A DNA stretch of 64,000 bases from Paramecium octaurelia (lineage: Eukaryota; Ciliophora; Oligohymenophorea; Peniculida; Parameciidae). The position numbers were made by a program, and so were the translations under genes. The first letter of the stretch is position 1; every line of letters begins with the position of its first letter. This document shows positions 37,962 through 49,476 of this stretch, one piece after another. Under the pieces are notes generated by a model. It was not told the origin of the DNA. It ran no database searches and saw nothing but the letters and a program-made list of their open reading frames with translations. The DNA is taken from assembly GCA_905182995.1 (NCBI GenBank), contig CAJJDP010000038.1, positions 410,352-474,351 of the forward strand. Direction: 5' to 3'.

Positions 37962-39451
37962 ATGTAAGTGTAGAGATTAGAACATAGTAAGTTAGCAATT
38001 ATTGGCAATGTGGATTCTGGTAAATCAACATTGGTTGGAGTGTTAACAAAAGGAATCTTAGATGACGGAAGAGGAGGAGCAAGAGAGGTTCGAATTTTAA
38101 TTTATGCAGCGCGTTTTCAATTACAAGCATGAAAAAGAGAATGGAAGGACATCCTCAGTGGCATAAGAGATAATGGGATTTGATGAGAATTTAAAACAAG
38201 TTCTTCCCGAAAGATTCAATCAAAATAAAAACAAATACTGGAGTCTCGTTGTTGAAAAGAGTAGGAAGATAGTTACATTTTTGGATCTTTGTGGTCATGA
38301 AAAATATTTAAAAACTACAATATTTGGTTTGGTAGCTATGATACCGGATTATTCTCTGATTATAGTTGGAGCTAATATGGGAGTATCAAAAATGACAAGA
38401 GAACATTTGGGAGTGAGCTTATTCTTGAAAATACCCTTTGCAATAGTTTTAACAAAAATTGACATAGCTCCTTAAAATGTTTACAATGAGACTATCGAAA
38501 ATATAAAAGGTTTGATTCGTAGTCCAGCAATTAAAAGAACAGCAGTAGTATTTGATGAGAAATCTGAGATGGATGAAATCGATAAATGGGCAGCACTTAT
38601 GCATGGGAATAATGTTGTTCCAATATTTTAAGTCTCCAGTGTCACAGGAAATGGATTGCAATAATTAACTCGCTTTATAAGTAGAGTACCAAACAGAGAT
38701 GAAATAAACAAAGCCTATTAAACAGTTAATGATCCATTCCAATTTGACATACAAGAGAATTTTAATGTTCCAGGAGTTGGTGTTGTTGTAAGTGGAATAG
38801 TAAGAAGTGGAAAAGCAGGATTGAACTAGCATGCTTTGTTGGGACCAGATAAAGGAAAAAGTAAATACTTCAATGATTGTAATTTATAGCATTCAAACCA
38901 GTAACCATCAAATCTATACACATAAATAGAGTATCAGTTGAATCAGCATAGGTTGGAGAATTTGCCTGTTTTGCTCTTAAGCCATCTAAGGCTGGAGATA
39001 AATTAGACAGAGCTGATTTCAGAAAGGGAATGATTTTAATTGATCCAGCTGTGAAACCTGAGCCTGTAATAGAATTCGAAGTATAGAATTACATTTATTT
39101 TAGGCTAACATTCATGTACTCCATCATCCAACTACAATGAGTCATGGATATTAAGCAGTTATGCATTGTGGTGTGATTAGATAGGCTGTAGAAATGAAGA
39201 AAATATTCTAACATGAAGTATTAAGAACTGGAGATGTGGACACAGTGAGGTAAGAAATTACAAATAATGAAAGGTTACGATTTCTTTATGCTGCTGAATA
39301 TCTGAAAACTGACTAGATACTTGTGATTAGAGAGGGCAGAACTAAAATATTTGGATATATCTCTAAACTTATTACAGAAAAACAATTGGAGGAGGAAAAG
39401 AAAGTTCAAGTAGTACCAAAATAATAACAATAATAAATATAATAAGGTTGA
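37962..39451 (+). CDS. GTPBP1/2-type elongation-factor-like GTPase
   Basis: Introns of 22, 29, 23 and 24 nt give 463 residues. G1 is GNVDSGKST, followed by [12 protein letters not shown] and the animal-like RTSSV and LGFD segments. G3 is [12 protein letters not shown] and G4 is TKID. Domain 2 follows ([15 protein letters not shown]), and domain 3 contains HVLHHPTT and [11 protein letters not shown] followed by [10 protein letters not shown]. This is the GTPBP1/2 order; that family binds aminoacyl-tRNA and helps rescue stalled ribosomes and decay mRNA. Relative to the human protein (about 670 residues) the N-terminal extension is missing. A short Gln-rich tail ends the protein. Confidence 0.93.
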
Positions 39452-39731
39452 TTATTTTATAATTTATGATTAAAATCATTACTTTGTAACGATTACATAA
39501 AACTCCTCTTCTGTTTACTATTTTGATTAATTACTTTAAAATATTATGTATTTTCTAAGTATAAATAAGAAAATATTAATATCATATTAGTAATAACCTT
39601 GAATCATTCATCGATCACGTTATCTCAGATTGATTCTATTCACAGTATTCAAAGATAGAAAAGTAGTTCATTAAATATAATATTGAAAAAATTCTAGTAA
39701 TTTAATTTGTAATCTATACCTCTTGATCACC

Positions 39732-40108
39732 ATGTCTGATCAAAGTGTAAGTATCAACTAAGAATAGTTATACAGAATATCAAGTATCTTTGTTAAATCA
39801 AAGAACAAGTAGATGCTTCTCCAAAGAAATAAATATCAATTGGATGGTAAATTATATCAAAAAATGGATGAAATTAATAAATTTTGTTTAAATTATTTTA
39901 TATTTTAACAGAATATGAGTCAAAAGAGAAATTAAATGAAATTTTCGATAATCTCTATGATATTAAACCTGAAATTCATCATATTGAAACCTATATACAT
40001 AGTGAGAGTAGAATATAATATAAATTAGAACATTTAACAATTTATAAAGGATCTGTTGAATATATTTAATTGATAAAAAGTAGATTGAAAACCATAAAAG
40101 AAGAATGA
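39732..40108 (+). CDS. Small coiled-coil protein, 109 residues (BLOC1S2-like pattern)
   Basis: Introns of 21 and 26 nt give 109 residues. It is almost entirely helical with a repeating I/L pattern (YESKEKLNEIFDNLYDIKP, then HIETYIHSESRIQYKLEHL). The spacing resembles BLOC-1 subunit 2, a lysosome-related-organelle biogenesis factor, but small coiled coils are hard to assign by eye and this is a weak suggestion. It converges on the trichocyst gene with 45 bp between stops. Confidence 0.55.
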
Positions 40109-40153
40109 AGAGGATTAAATTGGTTATTTTTTTAATGAAGAATTATAATTATA

Positions 40154-41224
40154 TCATGCTGATGATCTCTCTTAGAGATAAACCTTAACGTTAGATAATT
40201 TGGTGGCCAAGATTTCTTCAACTTATCTGATGATTGAGATTTCTTATTATCTGTGTTCAGAATCTTCAGCATATTAAGTTCTCCATGAATCGCATTCGGC
40301 TTCCTTTTATTCCTTTCCTGATGAGGCAGCGTTCAATTCGTCGGTGGCGTCTTCCTTTCTCTTCTTTTATAAGTCCAAAGCTTATTAGTTGTCTTGGAGT
40401 TATCTTTCAGAGTCTTCTCTGGCAGCGCTCAATGATTCTCTTTATGAAGCGATTTCAACAACCAAGGCTTCAAAATCTAATTAAGCTTAGATTTCAGTGG
40501 CTCTGGCATCTTCAAGGGCTTCAGCTAATTAATTGCTGACTTCACCTAATTTATTGAGGACATTGTTCAATTATTCAGCTGAGAAGGTTGAAGCAACTTA
40601 CATAAGAGCGAGGATTGGGTTGGATGCACCAATCTTGTTCAATTATGTTAAGGCAGCCAAGACTTCTTAATCTGGTTGGATTGAGCTCAATTTTTAGATG
40701 ATGACTTCAACAGCCTCAATGACGTTTTCGGTTTCATTCTCGAACTTGACGAAACTGTCAGCATCTTCAGCTCTTTATTCTCTGATTTAGGTTTCTTATT
40801 CGTTCAAGATATCTAATTGGACTTATTTGTTTTCAACATCCTAGGTCAATTATTCAACCTTGGCACTGAGGGTTTAGATTTCTTATGTTGATTCGGTGAT
40901 TTCGTTGGAAGCGAAGTCAATTCTTCTGTTGTATTAGTAGATTTCTGTTTCGCAGTCAACTTCATCTTAAGCGTGCTTTTAGTCAGCTTCTTATTGGTTG
41001 AGGATGAGGTTTTCTCTCAATTATTGTAACATTTTAGCGATATCTCCCAATGGGGCCTTGTTGTTCAATTAGAGAGCAATTGTGTCTAACAATTTTCTTC
41101 CTAATTCGTGTTCTTCCATGGCTTCCAATTGTGTGAAGACAGCCTTGCTTGGATCGTTGGATCTCTTAACAAAGACAGCTTGTGTGAGTGTCAATCCCAA
41201 AAGAGCAATAAGAATCAATTTCAT
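40154..41224 (-). CDS. Trichocyst matrix protein precursor 1 (intronless)
   Basis: Uninterrupted frame of 356 residues. Signal peptide MKLILIALLGLTLTQA is followed by a propeptide-like region, then two long Ala/Glu/Gln/Leu-rich coiled-coil blocks separated by a junction near residue 200. This is the bipartite design of trichocyst matrix proteins, which are cut into 15-20 kDa pieces that crystallise in the secretory granule. Codon use is biased to C-ending codons (GCC, ATC, CTC, AAC), as expected for an abundant product. Unlike the three other trichocyst genes here it needs no intron. The exact subfamily (T1-T8) cannot be given. Confidence 0.88.
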
Positions 41225-41764
41225 ATTTAATTAATGTTTTACAATCTCAAAATTATTCATTTTTCCAATCACACTATTCGTTTTTACTTAAATTTTTAAT
41301 TTCTTTTTTATTTAATTTTTAATCTCCGCGAATCTTAACGACATTTAATCTTAATTCAATAAACCAAGACAAGAGATGTTGCTGTAACAAATAATTTCTC
41401 CTTCTTTAGAATCTTATGTAGTTTTTCAACTTTTATATGAAAATCATAAAAAACGAAGTTTCATATAAAATAAATAAAAGGATGATAGTTGTTAGCAGTT
41501 TTATTTTTATCAAGTAGAACAAGGAATAATTCAAAAACATATCTTAGTCTTTTGGAATCTATATATACATATCACAATTTTTAATTAATAGATTTTATTC
41601 TTTAAATTAGATGATATTTAATTTTAAATAACCCTTTCTAAATCTTCTTATTTCAACAACCAATAGATTTAAAGTAAAGAAGAGATGGGCAATAAAAATT
41701 ATAGATAGAATTAGTTAATATTAAATATTATTATTTATATATATATATTTTACAATATACATTT
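41225..41764. other. Intergenic stretch upstream of trichocyst gene
   Basis: 540 AT-rich bases between the trichocyst gene start and the stop of clathrin light chain, both on the minus strand. Presumably contains the strong trichocyst promoter; no motif identified. Confidence 0.5.
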
Positions 41765-42374
41765 TCACTTAGTCAAGTCTTTTCTCTTGTTAAGTATGGC
41801 TTGTCTCATTTTGGTTACATCCTTTTCTCCAGGATATTCGCCATCTTTCAATGCAATGTTGGATGCTATTTTATCCCAAGAGTTTTTCTTTTGTAGCATG
41901 AATAACACAATACATATTCACTTTTATTTTGAGATCGCAGCTCCTAGGTTTATTTATTTGCATCTTTGCGTGCTTGAATATCACTTTTCAATTGTCTTCA
42001 TATAGATTATCTAATGAAATACGTTTAAAACTGCAATAAATATTGTTATGCCTTCTCTTTTCGTTATTATTTTTAAATTCTTTCTTCCTAATCTTTTTCT
42101 CTTATCTGCTTGAGTCGTTCATCCTCAAGCTCTCTCAATTTATCTCTTCTTTTCTATTGCTCAGCACTCTAAAAAGTTGTAAATTAATCTTCCATTCATA
42201 CCACTAGAGAAACTCCAGCATTAGGTGCAATAGGCATTTCAAATGGTTGTCTGGCTTTATAAAGAATTTATAAAATACCATACCTGCATCATTAAACATA
42301 TGAGGTTCAGCAGCAACTTCTGGAATTACATATGTCTCAATTGTGCCTGCTGGATCATCAAAAAATTCGTCCAT
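41765..42374 (-). CDS. Clathrin light chain
   Basis: Four introns (29, 33, 27 and 26 nt) give 164 residues. The start MDEFFDDPAGTIETY is acidic, and the centre is a long charged helix (KRRDKLRELEDERLKQIREK) for heavy-chain binding. The C-terminal domain has NSWDKIASNIALKDGEYPG and DVTKMRQAILNKRKDL, the family's W-x-x-I and KD-x-x-RMRQ-like block. Light chains regulate clathrin lattice assembly in endocytosis and Golgi or granule budding. It is shorter than animal light chains (about 220) but complete. Confidence 0.88.
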
Positions 42375-42510
42375 TTTTTATAATTTATTTAATAATTTAT
42401 TACAAAACAATATTATGTTGTTGAATGACTCTTTGAAAATATAAAAATTTTACTACAAATCCTATAATAATACTAGTATCATGATTAATTTTTTCATTAT
42501 ATATAAATGC

Positions 42511-43619
42511 TCATTTTCCAAGATACAATGCATCCATACATGATTTGCTCGATTCAATTCTAAACCTCTTTCCCTCAAATTCTTCTTTTCCATAAAGAGT
42601 AAATACAGCATCTTTTGGTAATCTAATGCTTTTGATTTACCCATTGTAGTCTAGCTTAGCTTTATTGTCACATATCTTCACCTCATTTCCTTAATAATCG
42701 CATTCGCTGTATAAATAAGCACAATTTTAATCGTAATATTTAACTTCCTAATTGCCAATATAAAACCCATAAAAGCTAAGTGATTTAATTGTTGATTCAT
42801 CCCCTAATTTATTAAATATATAGATTACAAGTTCCAAATTCAACTTTGATGTGATTATCATCATTTTCCTATTCTTCATTTACTTCCACTCTAACATGAT
42901 CACTTAATGATGTAAATCCTGAAATACCCATCAATTAAACGAAATCTACAATATCATTAGGAATTTCATATGAAGAAACCAAAATTTTTTAAGCATCTTT
43001 AGAACTCTAAAACCATGTGTGATCATCAGCATCAGCAATAATTCCCAAATCATCAGTCTTAAAACTGTTTTCAAAGTTGGATATCAGCAGACAAAGCTTG
43101 AATTCCTTAGCACCTTTTGTTGCAATCTTTACAATGTCTTTATTTAATTCAACTATTTCTTGATTGAATTGTTTCTTATCTTCAAATGTTGCTCCAACCA
43201 AATAAGAATTTACTAAAGGAGTTGTATCACTATCATAATTGAAAAGAGGCAGTTAGATTTCTGATTCTTATGACTTAACATATTCAATGTGTACTAAAGG
43301 ATTATCAGTGGCCATCCAATTATATGAGATTTAATCAATATGATCCCCTCTAACTCTAATTGTAAAACCTCCTTTAATTTTAGAAAATACCTTCTTAATT
43401 AACATTCAAAATTTCACTCATGAAGGAAGAACCACTCATGTCCAATAAGCCAATTGAATAGGCAATCTTGGGAGTTCTTTAGAATTGTTTTTTGAATTTG
43501 ATATTAATATCAATATCTTTATTAACGATATTTTGAATTGTAACTCCTGTCTCAGATTCATATAGAAAATGTTCAGCCTAGCACAAATAAATTAAACCTA
43601 GAATGATTAACCAATTCAT
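42511..43619 (-). CDS. Secreted H-type-lectin-like / beta-gamma-crystallin-like protein
   Basis: One very short intron (19 or 22 nt near 43380-43400) and a 25-nt intron near 42,820-42,845 give about 354 residues. Signal peptide MNWLIILGLIYLCQA. Residues about 20-105 resemble an H-type lectin: GVTIQNIVNKDIDINIKF, QFQRTPKIAYSIGLLDMS and FTIRVRG, with a later YNWMA. The last 90 residues contain CAYLYSECDYQGNEVKICD and SIRLPKDAVFTLYGKEEFEG, the paired Greek-key motifs of beta/gamma-crystallin folds. Both domains are extracellular sugar or calcium modules in other proteins. Domain calls are by pattern only; the secretory signal is clear. Confidence 0.72.
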
Positions 43620-44117
43620 TTCCGTTTTTAATTATAAATATAAATATAACTATATAGTTTGTCATAATAATATTTAACATTTAAGTTCTGAAATAAACCA
43701 TTCTTTCTAGATTTCATAATAATACATTAATATAATTTATCACTCAATCTTAGGCATGTTGGAACTTATCTTAGTAACAATTATAAGATATCACTTCCGA
43801 AGATATATTTTAATTTTATTTAAACATATTACAGTATTATGTATTAGCATGTTTTATGTATTAAAAGTTCATACTTTCTTGCGCCTCTTGATAAAACTTA
43901 CATTCCCTTATAATATTAAATTAATATATCCTGATAAATACCTAATTAGATATCATAACCTAACAGGAACATAACATACCAAAATAAGAAATCTTAAAAG
44001 TAAAAGATATTTTATAGGAGAATTATTAATTTTTTGTTCGGAAAAAACCAATTTATTTAACATTATTTTTAGAATTATTTTGACATCTCTTATCAAAGCA
44101 AATAAATCTTCAAAATG
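43620..44117. other. Intergenic stretch, nothing recognised
   Basis: 498 AT-rich bases. A 72-codon frame at 43756-43974 is Ile/Leu/Tyr-rich, as random AT-rich DNA would give, and is not annotated. Confidence 0.45.
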
Positions 44118-44957
44118 ATCAATTATTTTTTACTCATTGTTTTTATTCAATTATTTTAATTTACATTCCTATAAACTTGTTAATTATCAAATAAGAAGCT
44201 ATGGCTTGTGATTCCTATTGAATAAAATTATATATTTTCAGCAATATCTAAGAATTGATCATTATATATCTATTCCTTTCTCAAAATGGACTATATGAAT
44301 AGTTTTATATCGAAAATTTTTTTGATGTGATTTCTGCAAAGAGAATTACAGTATTTTTTAATTTTTCTGCAACCCTTTCTTATTACTAGTTAAATTAATG
44401 GAATGAAATAATTATCAAATATAAATGGGAATTGCCAAATAATAGATTTATCAATCAATCAAAGTAATTTATGATACACTATACATAACTTCTAAATAAT
44501 ATAGAATTTCTATTCTAGATTAATGTGTTTTCTAATAACATTAATATCATTTTAATTATATCTAAAAGCATTTCCTTTCTAATAAGATTATTCTTTATGG
44601 ATTATTAGTTTAAATATTTATATAATTAGATAATATCTCATTAACCTATGTCTTAGATTAAGTCTAATTTACCATACATAATCTAATATTGGCCTATCAT
44701 CAATTCCAAATCAAAAAAAATATCTTTATTTACAATTACAATTTATTACTAAATCTCAACTTCAATCAATAGTCAATATTCTATAATGAATATTGAACTT
44801 TTTATAATCATGTATTTTTTCTTAGATTATGTTTCAATATTAAATAAGTATATAACACGTTCATTGTAGTAAATTAAGAAAATAATTAATTTGAATAGTA
44901 AATTTGAGTATGAATTCAAAAAATCATTCATAGGCTTACTCATAAGCTTATTCGGAA
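44118..44957 (+). CDS. Possible secreted protein, exon structure unresolved
   Basis: ATG 44118 opens a signal-peptide-like segment (MINYFLLIVFIQLFQF). Further on, another phase is open for about 230 codons and reads in a protein-like way in its first third (NGLYEQFYIENFFDVISAKR, then WNEIIIKYKWELPNNRF). I could not find one GT...AG intron joining the two phases. The later part becomes AT-biased and overlaps a small frame at 44910. It may be a degenerating or mis-modelled gene. Confidence 0.3.
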
Positions 44958-45131
44958 GAATAGGATGAGAAAGTTATAAATTTAACCAACATGGAAGTTA
45001 AATGGCTTAATATATTAAAGCGAATATCTAGAGATGATTTAGAATCGATTAGGAAATAATTAGAAAAGCAAAGAGAATCATTATTGGAGATCTAAAAAAA
45101 GAGTGAAAATCAAAACATAGAAGAAAAATGA
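44910..45131 (+). CDS. Small hypothetical protein, 73 residues
   Basis: Single-exon frame from ATG 44910 to TGA 45129-45131. It is charged and helical (NMEVKWLNILKRISRDDLES, then QLEKQRESLLEIQKK), unlike translated AT-rich noise. It overlaps the end of the unresolved frame upstream. No family recognised. Confidence 0.5.
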
Positions 45132-45704
45132 TTGTGCAACTGATATATTTATCTCAATTTTGTTATTTTATTCATTTTATAATTCTCATATATTCATAAA
45201 CTTGTTTTCTTTTCTTTTCACTTATTTACAAACTTATGAATACAATCAAAGATCCATTTATAATAAAATGCACATTATTTTCAATATGACAGATTGATCT
45301 GCAGTACTATATTTGATATTAAGCTTATCCTAAAAATATTTAACTAATTTTATGTTGACTCACAACCTAGCCATTATGAATAATTATCCATTTATATATT
45401 TAGAATAGTTGTTCTTAATAAAAAACATAACTTAATCATTCAGAACATTATATTAATAAAAGGTATTATTTTACATCTATTAGAAATCAGAAACAGAAAT
45501 AAATTATATAATTTCAATCTAATTATGATCAATAAAAATATCCAAACTTATTAAATAGCGTTAGACTAATTCAAGTCTACATAGTATTTCAATTTTTTAT
45601 TTATATTAGACAGCAATAAGAGGATTTAATATTACAAACGAGAAATTATAAGTGTAACTATTTGAACTAAGAACTATTGTTCATAATTTATTGTTTTTAA
45701 TAAA
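45132..45704. other. Intergenic stretch, nothing recognised
   Basis: 573 very AT-rich bases between convergent genes. Confidence 0.5.
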
Positions 45705-48217
45705 TCAATTTCTTTTGCTGATGAATTGAGCGGTGGTTGATAATTTCTCACTAATGTGTTCTTAGAGTCTATCAACGATTTCATTTTAAGCAGCTCTAAA
45801 ATAGGATATTATTGAATATTACCTTTCAGCAGTTTAGGTTTCGTAGATTTCTGATTAGACTGCATACCATGCTTATTATCCAGCAAGTCTTTCTTCACTG
45901 TTTTCTAATTCCAAGGTGTGGAATTCGATCCATGATTAAGCATCTTCAATGGTATCCTTTTATTCTTAGATTTAGACTTCCAATTAAGCTTTTCTTTCAA
46001 CCAATCTGGTGTGTTCATTGCTCAAATGAACGCTGAATTCAGCCCAGTGTGCAGCTTATCTATCTTCAACGTCCTTGATAATTGGATTAATTAAATACAG
46101 TTTTGGTAGCCTTTTCTTAGACTAATTATTATCTGATTTCGCTCAATAATTAAGCAATCTTGGTCAAGGCCTTTTGGTTGACTCCGTGAGTGGCTAATTC
46201 GGTAAGAGCAACAACGACTGGCTAAAGTGGATAATAGAAAGAAAGGATATACTTATAAGAGTTGGCTGTGTGAGGTGTTGTCAGTGAGTCTCTTGTGAAC
46301 TGTTTCATACTTTGATTTAACTTAGACGAATGAAGCACCTAAGCTCAAATGTTGGATGAGTTTGGCAGCATCATCAATAGCATCAATAACATCATCGATG
46401 GCAGCAACCTTGGCAACAAAGGTTTCGTGTTATTAGTTTCTTGTGGCTTCTTCTCTAGCATAAGTTTATTCATTTGTTGCAATGTCTGAAATTGTAACTC
46501 TNNNNNNNNNNNNNNNNNNNNNNNNNNNNNNNNNNNNNNNNNNNNNNNNNNNNNNNNNNNNNNNNNNNNNNNNNNNNNNNNNNNNNNNNNNNNNNNNNNN
46601 NNNNNNNNNNNNNNNNNNNNNNNNNNNNNNNNNNNNNNNNNNNNNNNNNNNNNNNNNNNNNNNNNNNNNNNNNNNNNNNNNNNNNNNNNNNNNNNNNNNN
46701 NNNNNNNNNNNNNNNNNNNNNNNNNNNNNNNNNNNNNNNNNNNNNNNNNNNNNNNNNNNNNNNNNNNNNNNNNNNNNNNNNNNNNNNNNNNNNNNNNNNN
46801 NNNNNNNNNNNNNNNNNNNNNNNNNNNNNNNNNNNNNNNNNNNNNNNNNNNNNNNNNNNNNNNNNNNNNNNNNNNNNNNNNNNNNNNNNNNNNNNNNNNN
46901 NNNNNNNNNNNNNNNNNNNNNNNNNNNNNNNNNNNNNNNNNNNNNNNNNNNNNNNNNNNNNNNNNNNNNNNNNNNNNNNNNNNNNNNNNNNNNNNNNNNN
47001 NNNNNNNNNNNNNNNNNNNNNNNNNNNNNNNNNNNNNNNNNNNNNNNNNNNNNNNNNNNNNNNNNNNNNNNNNNNNNNNNNNNNNNNNNNNNNNNNNNNN
47101 NNNNNNNNNNNNNNNNNNNNNNNNNNNNNNNNNNNNNNNNNNNNNNNNNNNNNNNNNNNNNNNNNNNNNNNNNNNNNNNNNNNNNNNNNNNNNNNNNNNN
47201 NNNNNNNNNNNNNNNNNNNNNNNNNNNNNNNNNNNNNNNNNNNNNNNNNNNNNNNNNNNNNNNNNNNNNNNNNNNNNNNNNNNNNNNNNNNNNNNNNNNN
47301 NNNNNNNNNNNNNNNNNNNNNNNNNNNNNNNNNNNNNNNNNNNNNNNNNNNNNNNNNNNNNNNNNNNNNNNNNNNNNNNNNNNNNNNNNNNNNNNNNNNN
47401 NNNNNNNNNNNNNNNNNNNNNNNNNNNTTGGTAGCCTTTTCTTAGACTAATTATTATCTGATTTCGCTCAATAATTAAGCAATCTTGGTCAAGGCCTTTT
47501 GGTTGACTCCGTGAGTGGCTAATTCGGTAAGAGCAACAACGACTGGCTAAAGTGGATAATAGAAAGAAAGGATATACTTATAAGAGTTGGCTGTGTGAGG
47601 TGTTGTCAGTGAGTCTCTTGTGAACTGTTTCATACTTTGATTTAACTTAGACGAATGAAGCACCTAAGCTCAAATGTTGGATGAGTTTGGCAGCATCATC
47701 AATAGCATCAATAACATCATCGATGGCAGCAACCTTGGCAACAAAGGTTTCGTGTTATTAGTTTCTTGTGGCTTCTTCTCTAGCATAAGTTTATTCATTT
47801 GTTGCAATGTCTGAAATTGTGACTCTAATGTCTTCTTCAGAAACAGCCAAAGCTTCGATTGTGTCATCTCTCAATTAAGTGTTTGATGAGATTTGATTTT
47901 AGTGATACAAGATTTCCTTTTCCAAATCCTCAACGATCTATTACATGGTTAAATATTCTTACTCTGTTGTTTGTGGTTGTATCAAGTTCAAAAGCGTGAT
48001 CATGGTCATTTTAATCTTATTATAATCCAGCAGCAACACCATTCAATAACATATTGACTTCATTGGCTGGTGTTTAAGCTTATAAGTGTGCCTTGATTGC
48101 TGACAACACAACATTTCCAAATGGATTAGAATCAATCTAAGCCAAGCTTGCATGTGTATCTACAAACTTGGAAGCTGCAAGAGCAAGAACCAATGTCAAG
48201 ATGGCTAGTTTTTGCAT
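45705..48217 (-). CDS. Trichocyst matrix protein precursor 2, interrupted by assembly gap
   Basis: Start ATG 48215-48217 encodes signal peptide MQKLAILTLVLALAASKF. The C-terminus lies at 45705 (ends TTAQFISKRN). The 399 bases on either side of the gap are copies of each other. If one copy and the gap are removed, four introns (25, 31, 25, 27 nt) leave exactly 359 residues in one frame, the usual trichocyst precursor size. Left as given, the frame is not continuous. The product has the family's two Ala/Glu/Leu-rich helical blocks (for example AAIDDVIDAIDDAAKLIQHL). The simplest reading is one intact gene, mis-assembled. Confidence 0.8.
46103..46501. repeat. Left copy of a 399-bp direct duplication flanking the gap
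   Basis: Matches 47428-47826 at a constant offset of 1,325. The only difference I saw is A at 46496 versus G at 47821, six bases from the gap edge. Confidence 0.93.
46502..47427. other. Assembly gap (926 N)
   Basis: Run of N between two nearly identical sequence ends. A 322-residue frame computed across it is meaningless. Confidence 0.99.
47428..47826. repeat. Right copy of the 399-bp direct duplication
   Basis: See left copy at 46103-46501. Begins exactly at the gap edge. Confidence 0.93.
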
Positions 48218-48908
48218 ATATTTAATTTAATGTTTTAAAAACGGATCGAAAAATGCTTATGTATGTAATTATTTTATAAATATTTATCCCCATTTTCATA
48301 TAATATTACTAAAATCATATAATCAACTATTCATAGTATCCAATCAATCTAATTGTTGTACATTTGAGTCATCTTCCCTACACTAATTCCATTATTAATT
48401 GCATGTTATTTTGACTATCATATATCCCCCATTTTAGCAATTTCTGTATTAATGAACAAAAACTAAAATTTTCTATTTCTCTCATCCATTCCATAGGTTG
48501 ATAATTTTATTGAATAATTAACAATTCCTATCTTAACATTTTCATCTAACTTAAACTTATTCTTTATTATTTAATATTTCAAATTACTATTATCTAATAC
48601 GTGTTCTATAGATTATTTTACTTTGATTTGTTATTATTTAAGGATTACATCATTATTTTGTTTTGTAAAACCTCTTTAAAATCTTAGAAAATTTAATATA
48701 ATAAATTAATCAAAAATTAATATAACCATTAAATTACTAATGATTTTATTTGTAAAATTTTAGTTAATTCATTTATTCTGCAATGCTTATGATAATTATT
48801 TTAATATTAGAGTGTGAAAGACAGGAGTTGGGATTGTTAGTATTTATAAAGTTGTTTAATTATTAATTAAAATCTTGCAAATATTCAAAAAATAATTTAA
48901 TTTTTCTA
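48218..48908. other. Divergent intergenic region
   Basis: 691 AT-rich bases between the trichocyst gene start (minus) and eS19 start (plus). No gene recognised; probably holds two strong promoters. Confidence 0.5.
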
Positions 48909-49403
48909 ATGTCAGCACCTTTTTATACCGTCAAAGTAAACTCATGACATTAATTAAAGGATGTACCAGCTTAAGATTTCATTCGTGCTTATGCAGAATA
49001 CTTGAAAAAAAATAACAAGATCAAGATTCCAGAGTGGGCTTCAATTGTTAAGACAGGACTTGGAAAAGAGATCTCACCAATTGATTAAGATTGGATGTAT
49101 GTTAGAGCTGCAGCACTTGCTCGTAAAATTTATGTTAGAGGCCATTGGGTATTATAATTAATTAATCACTTTTAGGGTGTTGGAAATCTCACTCACATGT
49201 TTGGCTCAGTTAATGATAATGGAAAGCACGAATCTGGATCTGGAAAAGTCATTAGATATTTACTCTAATAATTGGAAACAATTAAGGTTTTGAAGAAAGA
49301 TAACAAATCCCTCTTAAAGAAAGGATCAAGAATTGTTACCAAAGAAGGATAATAAGATTTAAATAGAATTGCAACCCAAGTTGCCTTAGCTGCCAGAAAA
49401 TGA
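48909..49403 (+). CDS. RPS19: Ribosomal protein eS19 (S19e), small subunit
   Basis: Introns 48936-48959 and 49149-49175 give 147 residues, equal to the usual length. The sequence runs VPAQDFIRAYAEYLKKNNKI, PEWASIVKTGLGKEISP, DWMYVRAAALARKIYVRGHW, GVGNLTHMFG, and ends GQQDLNRIATQVALAARK. Matches eS19 throughout. Component of the 40S head, needed for 18S rRNA maturation. Single complete copy with strong codon bias. Confidence 0.96.
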
Positions 49404-49476
49404 TTTATTATACATCACAGAAGTACATTAATAAATATACAGGATTATAGTCATAAATATATATTTATATATAAAA

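Noticed and set aside
43756-43974. 72-codon plus-strand frame
   Set aside because: Composition is what random AT-rich DNA yields with one stop codon; no motif or exon context.
46482-47450. 322-residue frame across the N run
   Set aside because: Almost entirely unknown bases; it is an artefact of the gap.
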